Positions 26,301-38,300 of a stretch of DNA of 64,000 bases are shown one piece after another (within the stretch, counting starts at the first letter, position 1; each line of letters starts with the position of its first letter). The stretch covers positions 85,380,487 to 85,444,486 of the forward strand of contig OX457036.1 of the NCBI GenBank assembly GCA_949752735.1, in the 5' to 3' direction. Below the pieces are notes generated by a model, which ran no database searches, was not told where the DNA came from, and saw only the letters and a program-made list of their open reading frames with translations. Source of the stretch: Lumbricus terrestris. Lineage: Eukaryota; Annelida; Clitellata; Crassiclitellata; Lumbricidae. A program made the translations under genes and the position numbers.

Positions 26301-29300
26301 GATGTGCCAAAACACCATCTTCATCAATGTGTCTCGTATCTGCATCACCACAGAATCAACCAGCCACGACAACACAACATCAACTTGAAGACACCTAATG
26401 AAGGTAACAATGCACTCATTCACTGCAACAACTCGATCATACATCACTGAAGATGCAACACCATAACCATGTATCAGCACCTGATCAATCATCTCTGAAG
26501 ACACAATACCATAATCATGTATCAACACACGATCAAACATCACTGACGATGCAACACCATAATCATGTATCAGCACACAATCAATCATCTTTGAAGACAC
26601 AATACCATAATCATGTATCAACACACGATCACACATCACTGACGATGCAACACCATAATCATGTATCAACACAATCTCATTCATCATTCTGTCATACAAC
26701 AGACCTTTAATCCGAATGCTGTTGTCACCATGCTCGTACAACAGATCCACAAAACTGAGATGCCACTGTCCAATATGAACACCCGAGTACAACATGAACT
26801 CCAATCCATGCAAAGCAGACAGAACCAAACTGCACGCCACTGCAACATCACTGCATACAGCCATACGCTCCTCACATTCACTGAACTTCCCATTTGTCTC
26901 AACAGGAGGACCATTATCAACAATATCTGCATGCAACGCACCTCCCATTTCCACACACAAGTCAGCTTGTAAGCGAGATTTCTTCAACTTCATTCTAGGT
27001 TTACAAAACAATGCCCTCGCTCTTTTCAACTTAATGGCTTTCGTTACCCCATGCGATGAACGAGCATTTTCTATGCCCTGCGACTGAATAGGCCTATACT
27101 CAGTCAGCCCAGACACACACGCCTCATCGCACACACCGAACTGTACATTGGTCTCAACGAGACAACCAATCTCAACAACAGAATCATTCAAGGCCTCGGC
27201 CAAACCCTGCGGCAAATCATACGCAGTACAGACAGAAACATCCGAATCATTGCTCCACGCTTCATCGCACACAGCACCAAGCTTATCGGCACTTGAAACA
27301 CGCATACACGCATCAATGCACACATCTTGCGAGTCATTCAAATCTTGATACAAATCCTCGACAACATCATGCGTACACTCATCACATACATTCGACAACA
27401 CGCTATCCTCGGTCAGGCATCCAACCTCAACAAAAGAATCATGCAAAGTACTTACACTACCATGCTCATCCAACCGTGTACTCATACCAAAGTCCAGTAC
27501 AGACACACCTTCCACAGGATCCACAGTGTCAATCAACGACTCCAACACAGAATCATTTTGTACGTCGTTGTCATCAAACAAACCACACCCAGACACAGAG
27601 TCAAAAGCATCGTCGTACACATGTATCTGTTCCATTGTCTGCATATCGTCACTGACATGATGTAAGTCAGCGCGAAACACAACCTCGGACTGAATAAGCA
27701 GCTTATCGTCTACCATGCATACAGAATCTACGCTATCACCTGACACACCTTCTTTAACTTCTGAGGAAAATGTCCCAATATTCTGACCCTGCTTTGAATT
27801 TTCCAAACGTTTTCTACGCACATTCTCTGCCGAACTTTGCAAAGACCGTAATTGATTTTCATCTGCCACTCGCTCTCTAGCAATTTGTTCCCAAATTTCC
27901 TTTTCAATCTGCCGACTTGCCACAGACGAAGTACAAATCCCATCCCTTTTTTCCCTCTGAAATAGACGCTCGGCAAAAATTCCAAAGTCATCGCTGTCCC
28001 TATTTTCTGAGCTTAATTTCGCTTCCAATTTTCTCAGTTTTCGCCTCTCTTTGCAAGCCACTTGCTTCGCTCGCTTCTCTTCGAAATTTTCCCAAAGTTT
28101 CATTGTCCTCAGAAATTACACCTTGGCAATTTTAAACTTGCTCTGTTTCAGAATCACCCGGTAACGCCATATATCACGCTGCACAAACGCACACCCACAA
28201 TTTCCAAATTTCACGAATGTCCCCGACAGTCCACTTTAAAACTGTCAAAATGCGAAAACCGGAAAACTCAATAGCCCAGGCCCCCACAAAACGAAATGCG
28301 ACTCCGCAAAAATTTTCGACAAATATCGACAAATTCTCTCAAAATTTTCCGAAAACCACCCGGACTAACAAATATCCGAAATTTACCACCCGCAATATCG
28401 AGCAAAAGGATGGGCCCCCATCTGTAAAGGGTTCTACGGCCGTCTACGAGGATGACTATCAAAGATAAGGCCCGAAATGATATAATAAACGTCGATTTAT
28501 TCAAGAGAGCAAGTTATACAATGAATTAACTACGTTACCGTCCAGACGATACGAAGAAGACCAGACCAGAGGTCGAAGCACGGCAAACACACACGACAGC
28601 ACGGCTAACGAAGCCAAGGAAGACGGATGAACAGCCAGACCACCAACAGGGCGAAGAAGGCGACGTAGAAGATGAACCCGCAGGTTAACTCGCCAGCAGC
28701 GAGGCAAAGCACACACGATCAGTCTCGACGGGAGACGACCACCACGCTCAGCATACACCACAAGAGAGAGAGAGTAACCCACGCTACAGTTCCTTAAATA
28801 GACAGGGCCACTCCTACTACACCCACGTGCCCAGTCATAGAGAGAGAGAGTACGGAAGATCAGGAGGGTTAATGGCTACAACATGTATGTCTGCGAGATC
28901 TGCAACATTACTAGCTTCCAAACATTCAGTACCCTCCTTTGCTAGTACAAACTGTAGTGGACCCGGTGGTAGACATTCTTTCAACTTATCCGCCACCAAC
29001 AGATCAAATAACTTCTCATAGTCTTTGCCCACTCGCCTACTTCTGACATAATAGTTCAACAGATTCTTCAATCTTGCTGTAAACATAGTGTATGTCTCTT
29101 CTGCCGTTTTCTTCGCATCTACAAATCGTGATCGATATTCTCTCGCTGTCAATTTGAATTCTTTCAGTAAATGTTCTTTCACTATGTCGTAATTGTCTAG
29201 ATTATCAAAAGACAATCGGTTTAACACCGTTCTCGCTCTTGGCGTCATTAGTGGCAACAGCAATTTGACCCAAAACTGCTTTTCCACCGTAAAACTGTTG

Positions 29301-32300
29301 AATGCATTCTCAACTGTCTCAAAATATAATGGCACCTCCATCATATCATATGGCATCTTAGGTAACACGTGTTTCATTGCATCACCTATCTTCTTAATCT
29401 TAGACACCATTGTCTCACTTTCTCGGATCCTATTTCGTTCTGACTCTTCTCGGCTTCTTCTTTCGTCTTCATTTCGTTCCCTCAGTCTATTTTGATCTTC
29501 TTCCCTACGCAGTTCTTCTTGTTCTATCTTCTGCTGCAACAATTCTAACTGCTTTCTGCGTTCCTCCTTTTCTATAGCCATTTCTCGGAGCTGAGCTTCC
29601 TTAACCCATTAGTGCCTGATTTTTCAAATTCATCTCAAAATATGAAAACTTTGTTGCAAATGATGAGTTTGGACAATACCTAACACAAATTCTGCAAAAT
29701 TTTTGCTTTTGATGCTTTAGGTGCAAGTTTTTGAAGCGTCCCATTTTTGGGGACGCTAGGCACGAATGGGTACGTGAAGATGTACATAGTCATATGTACA
29801 GGTTATATCACTCAAGACTGTTGTTACAGTCGAGTTAAGAGAACATGTAAATAATTGGTACTCAGAATCATTCAAAATCAAATGTATAAGCAAAATTTCA
29901 ACAAAAATGGCATGCCTGAATACATTTATATGCAAAATTGTTCACATTTTGAAATGAATTGCTTACACGCATCATATCATAATAATGCTGTCCATGCCTT
30001 AGATCAACATCCTATATCAGTAGCAACCAACACTGTTACAGAAGGCTCATAAAACAGTTACATGAAGCATTATAGCTGTTTCAAGTGCTCAAGTGCTTTA
30101 GACTGGTTTTGTGTAGTAGATTGTTGGCCTAACTCTCTTTATGTGGACCGACATTTCATTTTTCTCAAACTTTCCGCACACTTTCATTCGCACAATGCAT
30201 CTGAGTTCCAACAGATGGAGTTTAGTGCTAAAGTGCAAGTGAACACTCTTTCTGGTTCATACAGTCAGCTTTCATTTCCCTAATAGAAACAGCTATGTGT
30301 TCAGATCCATGTACTGGCCCTCACTTTCTATATTGAACCAAAGGAAGTGAAAATCTTCACCTTTGTGGGCCTGTATCGTCTCAATAGTGGTATATTTTGC
30401 TCATCTACTGTAACAGTCTCAGAGTGGTAAAGAAAGTAGTCATAGTAGTCTACAAAACATAGTGGTTGCAATGAACCACCCACATCAAGTTGAGGACTCA
30501 AGACCCCAACTCCATTATAGGTCTGACTGAGTAAAGTAGCCATGTGGTGTATTCAACGAACAGTCTTTGTAGCCAACAAGACTTAGTTGCAGTCTGAGAG
30601 TGTAAAGAAGTGGTGAAATGACCACTATTTGTTAGTAGGAATCAACTGAATTGACAACCAATATGCCTCCTGACTAATCCAGGGCTCCAGGCTTTGGATC
30701 CATATACCAACTCATCCGTATGGATGTGAATCAGAGGAAAAGCCGAGTGGTGTATTCAACATAGTACGATGCCATTGACTGCCATTAGGCCTACCTGAAA
30801 TAATGTAGGCCTAACTGAAAAATGCTACAGGAATGTTATATTCAGCACAATGCACAATGACATTTCTTGAGATTGGCTGATACCTTAGAAAAGAATGACA
30901 TATTACATAGCGACTAATATTTTTCCTTATTTATTTCAAATAAATTATAATAAATTAAATTATTAAATTTAATTTTCTAGCAGCTGCATACATCAGAATG
31001 AGTGCATTTTTACCATTATTTTGCACTACATTGTATAGGCCTAGGAGGTCCAGGACGATTTCTAAACATGTGAAATATTCCTGTAGGCTATACATGTATA
31101 CATAGGCCTAATGTACCCTACAGTTGAAGTTGTCAATAAATTTTTGAGTCAAATAACATCATATAACCTTAACTCTCACTGCGAGTGATAATTATGCCTA
31201 CAAACCGCCGTTTATACTTCTTTTCAAACAATATCTGACTAAAATACCACACAAGAAGCAAAACTTCATGTATTGAACTTCATGTACCCATTCATGCCTA
31301 GCGTCCCCAAAAATGGGACAGCGCTTCAGTGATAAAATGCATCTGTTATATTTTAGTAAAATGAATTTGATCTAATTATTTATTTAATAGTATATACTAA
31401 CCTTTGTGAAACCAAAGACAGATCTGTAGAAATACGCACACATTTTTTTTAATAAGACGCGGAAAGTCCGCATTGTTTACATTTGTTAAAATAGGTCAAT
31501 GGCGTGATTAAAAACACAATTTTCAGTCGATAAAGATTTTTTGGTGCGCATTTTGTGTCAGAATCACTTTATTGGCATGTCGGCATGACGGCTATTACAT
31601 TAAATTGCATCTTCAATGCATAGCCTATTTAATTTTATGTGAATTTTTGAAGTGGTGTCCCATTTTTGGGGACGCTAGGCACTAATGGGTTAAGACTGAC
31701 AAATATGTAATGCGATTTGACAAAATCAAGGTCATGTTGCACGATAGCATTGTTGAGATAATTGTCGGTTTTATTGCAATTTTGTGTTTTCAGAATTCTC
31801 AAGTAATTGAACTGGTGCAGTGGCATTATATGGCTTGGCCAGACCATGGAGTTCCTACGGACGCCAAAGGTTTCCTGGAATTTCGTAGGAAGGTTCGCCA
31901 ACACATACTGCCAGACAAATATACCCTTGTGCATTGCAGGTAAAAATTCTTGGGTTATCTTATTTTCTCAAACTTTTTTATAATAATTAGGGGAGACCGG
32001 GGCTAAAAGTAACAGGGGTAGGTTGTAACAGCGTAAAAATAAGGAAAACTGAAATTCAGGGAACCAGCGTATGCACGTCATAGCATGCGTCATATCGTTT
32101 CCGTTTTATGTTCCTTTCGGCGTTGCCTGTGTTACACCATAACAGAGTCGTTTTTCCAAAAGTGTGATTTTTGCCACTAAAAGTAAGTTTTTCAAATCGC
32201 ATTGTTTTTCGTCTTGCTTTTGTCTGGCGCACGATATTCTTACTTAGTGATGGTCAATGCGAAGCTTGATTATGTGAGATTACATGACACGCTGAAGTAT

Positions 32301-35300
32301 TTCGTCAGCCAACATGGCGTTTGAAATTTTTGTGTAATCATCTTAGACGCGTGACCGGGGCAGGTTGTAACATTTTTCAAGGGGCTTCTTGTAACGGTGT
32401 TACAACCTGCCCCAAAGCCACCTTCAATATTATAAAATATTTATTTTTACTTGAATCCTGCCGAAATATTTTAAACTGTAGATGAGAACTTACAAAAGGA
32501 AAAGTTCTAGAGGAGAAACCACACTAGCTGAAATGAAAGATGCGGCTGAAGAAGTGATTAACCATAATCGACCTTGCCGTAAAGTTGCGAGGGAATTCAA
32601 CATTTGCCATGTTACTCTTTTCCGGTTTGTTAAGAAGCTAAAAAAGTCAAATGATTCAAATCTTTCCATTGGGTACAAACGACATAGACAAATTTTCACA
32701 GACGAAGAAGAAGCTAAATTGGTGGAGTACATTAAGAACGCGTCAAACATTTATTTCGGATTATCTCCAACTGCAGTACGGAAGCCATCTACGTCCTCTT
32801 CTTGGCCAGTTCCTTCCTCCTCATCTGTACGATTACTACCTTTCACTGATTCTGATGACGAGGATCAACAGCCTCTGTCGGCATTGCTTGCTCCAAGGCA
32901 GCATCAGCAACCATCGTCGTCGTCAGCAGCAGCAGCAGCAGTAGCAGCAACAGCATTACAGTCACCTGCAGGCGTCTCAACTGACCATCAGAAGTCCTCC
33001 TTTGATCCTGTCATAGTAATGCCTCACCCAAAAGCTGGAGAACGAAACGTTGCCAAAGGTGGAAGAAAGCGAAGACACGCTGCAATTCTAACGGACACGC
33101 CAGAGAAACGAGTGCTGGAAGAGGAACAAGAGAAAAAGAATGAGAAGTCAACAAAAAAGAAACCTCAAACCTCAAAGAAACCTCAAACCTCAAAGAAACC
33201 TCAAACAAAAAAGAACCAGCCTGGAAAGAAAAAACAATGGACTGATGAAATAAACCTAGACAAGAACAAGAAGGCTGTCAAGGGTCACAAGACACAGAAA
33301 CTGGCAAAGAAGAAGACTCTTCAAAGATCGCGAAAAGCATCCAGTTCATCCTCTTCAGAAGACGAATGCTTTTGTCTCGTTTGTTGTGAGCCATTCGGTG
33401 CTCTCAGGAAAAAAGAAGAAGAATGGGTACAATGCATAGTTTGTAAAAAGTGGTCGCATGTGGCATGTACCGATGGAGCTATGAACTACATTTGCCATAA
33501 CTGTGATTCAGACGACGGTGAATAACAGTAGGCCTAGACTAGACCACATAAGTCCTGTTACAAACTACCCCAATGTTGAATGGGGCGTTACAATTTGCCC
33601 TGGGTCGTGTTACAACCAACCCCAAGCCGGGGCAGGATGTAACACAAAAAAATATTTTTTTAACTTCGTTTATCTCCTAGAGTAAGATAGTTAGACATTT
33701 GATATTTTGTTCACTAATAAAGCTTTTCATAAGGATTTCGCTGATATACAATGTTTAGTGTTTGGACAAAAAGTTTGACCGCAAATCGCTGAAATGTGTA
33801 AATTGTTACTTCTAGCCCCAGTCTCCCCTATGTAAGTTAATGCTACACAAAATATGCCTCATGCATAAAGTAGATCTTCAAACGCAACACCGGTAAGTAG
33901 TCCAAAACATTCTAGGAGGAACAATCTAACCTACAATTATAACGTAGTTGTATTTGTTTGTGTCTCATGCATATCGTCACACATCAATACATGTATATCA
34001 TTTTGCCGCAGAAGAAGGTATGCTTGTTGAAGGAATGGATGACAATTACTTGAATTGGGAACATTATAGGATGTAGTAGTAAAATCTCTACATCTAAATA
34101 TTGCTCTTACTCTTGCAGTGCAGGCGCTGGAAGGACCGGTGCTTTCATCGCTATCGATTTTCTCTTGGAACAAGAGAAATTGGAATTCGATGTTGATGTC
34201 CACAGTTGTCTTAAACAGTTGCGAGACCAACGAGCGTCAATGATTCAAAACCTGGTATATACAGATTAATAACCATTGTGCTATAATAAGCTTATGTTAG
34301 AAAATCTCATATGCTGTTATTTTATACATTAACGCAAAGCCATGTATGCTGTGGATGAAAGTAGAATATAATTATATTATATTGTAAACACGGTGGAGTA
34401 TCTGTGGTATGATTAAACCTTAATTGCGTTGTCTGACTGAATACTACAATGTCATGGCTGAATGTCGAATCAGATTATTATGATGATACTCGGTAAGTCT
34501 CGGTTAAACTTTTGACAATGCCTACTGTATACTCTGAGATTTATAAGGAACTGTTTGCCACAGGAACTCTCGCTGCCCTATTTAATATTTGACTTGGATC
34601 ACCAACATTTTAATCGTTTACGATTTTTCAACAGACACGATACTCAGATAGCAAGCTGATATATACAATTCCTTTTTAAAAGCGGTTATTGCGATCCGCA
34701 GTCAGAAATCAGAGAGCGGCAATTGTAGCATAAAATATATAACATATATGCTTTGTGAATTAGATATATATATGATTTTATATATAATATAAATTATTTG
34801 CACAGTTGGGCACTCAGCGCCAGTTGGATGGAGAAAAATCAACTTGTGAAATTTCGGATAAATTACGTTTACTTTGAAGCATCTAACTTTGCATGTTTTG
34901 CTTTTACCATATAAAACTTTGGAATATGTTTTGTGAATTATTTAGGCGCAGTATCAATTCGTCCATACCGCCCTTCTGGTTGCTTTCACGGTCGGCGACA
35001 CAGCAGTTCCAGTTGAGCGATTTCTCTCAACTTATAAAACTTGGCAAGAGAAGAAGAGTGAAAGTTCTGATAAATCGATGATAGAAATACAGTTCGAGGT
35101 AAGAATAATTCATCCATGAACGAAGCATCGACAAAATAACATCAACCAATGTTAACCTGTCAATGGCATTTAGAGTAGCAGTTAGGATAGATTTATTTTC
35201 CTTTAGACTGAAAAGTAGGCATCCACAGTAATAAGCTTAGTCGTAGCCAAATTAGCGATTGCTTGGCGGTGCTATTGAGTCAATGGCGTGATATAAATAT

Positions 35301-38300
35301 CTGAATAATCGTAATAAATATAATAATAAAACTGTATGTGAGTTTAAAAGCTTTGACGATGACTCTAATGATGATTTGCTGTAACGATGACTCCAATGAT
35401 GCGGAGAAGGAAGGAGAAGAGAAACATGATTGTGGTGGTGGTGTTGCGGCTCCTGATGCTGAGGATGACGAAGCTAATGATGGCAAATTTGAGCATTTTG
35501 CTATTGTTGTTGTTGTTGTTGAAGATGATGATGATGATGATGATCAATCAATCAATCAATCAAATGTTTTATTTGCAACCGAAGTATAACAGGTTTACAC
35601 ATCTTGAACATTGGTTACAAAAAGGGGGCCCTAAAGGGATAAAATAATCCCGCTGTCTAGGGACACCAACTAATATAATGAATTGACGATGTGAGGTGGC
35701 CATGACAAAATCGTGCAAAAATATCAACACTGTGATTAACACAAACTGACAAAACAGAATCAGGCAACTTATGCTAAGAGACGGAGAAAGAAGCAAACAC
35801 ACACAAAAATGTAAACTGAAAAGTTCAACGCTGTTGAGATATAAACAATTATGAAAAAGAAAAAAGAAAAAAAAGAACAAAAGCTTAACTACAGAATAGA
35901 GACCTACTGCAATGCATACTGTGGCGAAATTCGCCTGAGCCGCCTCCGCGGTCTTGTTTACGCCGTCGATTGGCTTCGTGGGCGGTCGATTCGCGTCGTC
36001 GTTCGCTCGTGCCTAGAGGTCCCCTCCCCTCCTTCTTCGCCTCCAACGACCTGTCCGGACCTCTGACGGCGGATCTTTTGGCGCGAAGTCCCCCCCTCTG
36101 GTGCGCATGCGCGGATCTTTTGGCGCGAAGTCCCCTCTGTAGTGCGCATGCGCGGGTCTTTTGGCGCGAAGTCCCCCCTGTAGTGCGCAAGCGCGGATCT
36201 TTTGGCGCGAAGTCCCCCCTGTAGTGCGCATGCGCGGATCTTTGCCCGCCAGGTCCCCTCGCACCTGTCCGGACCTCTGACGTCGGACCCCCTCTGGTGC
36301 GCATGCGCGGATCTTTTGGCGCCAAGTCCCCTGTCCCCTTGGACATGTATAAATAGGACCGCTGCCCGCGTGCATTAGCTCAGTTGTCACCGGGAAGTCT
36401 GCGGGAGCTCCGTCCGTATTAGAAGTCCAGCTCAGTTCCGGAGTTGTGCCCGAGTTCGTCAGTCGTTGAGCGAGTCGCCGAGTCGTCCGTCGCTGGGAAT
36501 CGGTCGTTGGGGCTCGGCGTTGCCGCCGCCGCAGAACGTCGCTGCCGCTGCCGTGTAGTTTCCGTGTTCGACGCAGTGTGGCGCCCCCGTTGTCAGCCAT
36601 TGCTGTGGGAGCTGCCGTTGGGTACAAGACCGTCCGCTGCTGGGGAACGATAGTTCGCGGTGTATCACGTGCAGGCCTGCTGCTGACGTGTGGAGTTGTG
36701 ATCGACAATATATCGTCTGAAAACGTCTGTTGTCTTCGTGTCTTCGTGCGGTGGGGGGAACACTGTTAAGCCCTTCGAAAGACGACGGAGGCCGGACTTG
36801 CGCCCATCTGGAGCGACACGCAAGCCTTACCACCTGGTGGGAGAGATCGTCATCCACTCTCCCGTTAGCCGCTAGAGGGCGCGGGCGGTTTCCGTTACAC
36901 TGGTACAAGAAGTGGGGTACGCAGTTGTTCCAGCCGACGAATAGACGAGTCTACCGAACATGATGGACGACGACGAGGTAACGTTCCGGCCGCCGAGACT
37001 TTTCGAGTTCAGCACGCCTGCTGATGTCTCTCCGCCTGCTGTGGGAAGAACGACGATGGAGAAGCAGCCGAGCCGTGGCCGACTGATCGAGCTCATTTCT
37101 GACGATGGTGAGGAGCTGGTGGAGACGAGTCCCCGTGTGAAGACGGAGACAACGGATTCGTCGAAGGAGTTGTTGGAGAACTTCGGAAGTCTCCTGCGGA
37201 ACCGACCGACGTCAATGAAGCCGGGTCGATTCGACGGGACTGGGTCCCTGGAATCCTTTCTAGTACAATTCGAGGTATGCGCTCGTCACAATCGATGGAC
37301 AGACGCGGACAAAGTGGATCATCTACGCTGCGCGCTAGAGAAGGCTGCGACGCAACTTCTTTGGGATTTCGGCGCGCAAGCTGACGTAAGTTACGCCCAA
37401 CTGGTGGAGCGTCTCCGACAGAGATATGGGACGGACGGACAAGCTGAGACGTTCCGTAGTCAGCTGTATTTTCGACGTCAAGGGGCCGGAGAAAGTTTGA
37501 GCGACTTATTACACGAGATTCGCAGACTCGTTGTATTGGCCTATCCTGTCCCGTCCAACGAGACGACGCAGATTATCGCAAGAGACTCGTTCCTGGAAGC
37601 TTTGCGAGACAGGGAGCTTTCGTTGAAAGTTAGGGAGCGTGAGCCGAAGACTCTGGATGAGGCTTATCGGACCGCTCTACGCTTAGAGGCCTACCAGAGA
37701 GCCTCTGAGAATGACGATCATCGGAGACCGTCGAACCGTGTCCGTGGAACGCAAGAAGTCGAGCCGACCGACCAGCTCCAGTCGACTCTGGACCGCTTCT
37801 TGGCGACACAGCGTGACGATCAGCGTCGTTGGCAGCGAGAAATGGAGCGGAAGATGGACGAGCAGTTCCGGGAGCTACGGAACCAGTCTACGATCGAAGA
37901 CGATGGATCGAGACGAGATCAACGGCCTGGGGACCGCCGATTGGGAGATCGCCAGCCGGAGACTACGAGGAGAACCGTGACCTGTTATGGATGCGGTAGA
38001 GCCGGTCACGTGGTCCGAGATTGCCGTCAGCCGCGCCGTTTCCGGAACCGGCCGAGTGACGAGGAAACGACAGGAGGAGACGCACTTGCGCCATCGACAT
38101 CTGTGGTGGTGAACCACACGACACGTCCGAAGCTGCCCGACCGCGCCAGCAGTAATGCCGTTTACGTTCGTGGAAGGATCAACGACCGACTGCAGATGTC
38201 TCTCATCGACACCGGATCCGAAGTGAGCCTGGTTCCGTCTTCAGCCGTTGAAGGGTTAGAACTCCGTTCTTGTACACGCTTGTTGATGGCTGCTAATGGC

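Larger units (their letters stand above)
24592..28880 (-). mobile_element. Non-autonomous LTR element nested in the Gmr1 gag, carrying an unfamiliar ORF
   Basis: 458-bp LTRs at both ends (24592-25049, 28423-28880) start/end TG...CA and differ by only one base noticed (aggagggc/tta). The target duplication acat is at 24588-24591 and 28881-28884. In minus orientation, a TGGGGGCCCATCC sequence two bases inside the 5' LTR is a primer-binding-site candidate. GGGTGGGGGATA directly before the 3' LTR is a polypurine tract. The 3.4-kb interior has no Gag, protease, RT or integrase motif; instead it holds an 824-codon ORF. It must rely on another element for mobility. The close LTR match implies a recent insertion. 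Confidence 0.9.
19692..29600 (-). mobile_element. Gmr1-type LTR retrotransposon (PR-IN-RT-RH order), 5' end lost, gag split by a nested LTR element
   Basis: Coding lies on the minus strand in two blocks, 29581-28881 and 24591-20567, separated by an LTR element with target duplication acat. The two blocks are in the same reading frame across that site. Domain order is Gag, CCHC, protease, integrase, reverse transcriptase, RNase H. Ty3/gypsy-like sequences with the integrase upstream of RT are known as Gmr1 elements of deuterostomes. A likely 3' LTR spans about 19692-20451. No 5' LTR is seen: the right edge abuts the TTAA of a piggyBac-like element at 29601 and past it normal receptor intron resumes. 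The copy is therefore dead as an autonomous element, although its pol frame is open. Confidence 0.8.
35920..36899 (+). repeat. 5' LTR (980 bp)
   Basis: Begins tgtggcgaaattc and ends gtttccgttaca. U3 holds a tandem E2F/NRF-1-like array and a TATA box. Minus-strand ORFs here repeat the phrase APKDPRMRT and are translations of that array. Confidence 0.93.

Noticed and set aside
26058..28274. Several plus-strand ORFs (for example 26058-26450, 27293-27665)
   Set aside because: They are rich in His/Thr/Gln, mirror the codons of the long minus-strand ORF and show no domain.
36070..36329. Regularly spaced ~41-bp repeats as a CRISPR-like array
   Set aside because: The units are contiguous without unique spacers, lie in an LTR and the genome is eukaryotic.
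35885..36708. Minus-strand ORFs with repeating APKDPRMRT phrases (and the copies at 40984-41527)
   Set aside because: They arise from the tandem U3 array of the LTR; both LTRs show them and the opposite strand carries the promoter elements.
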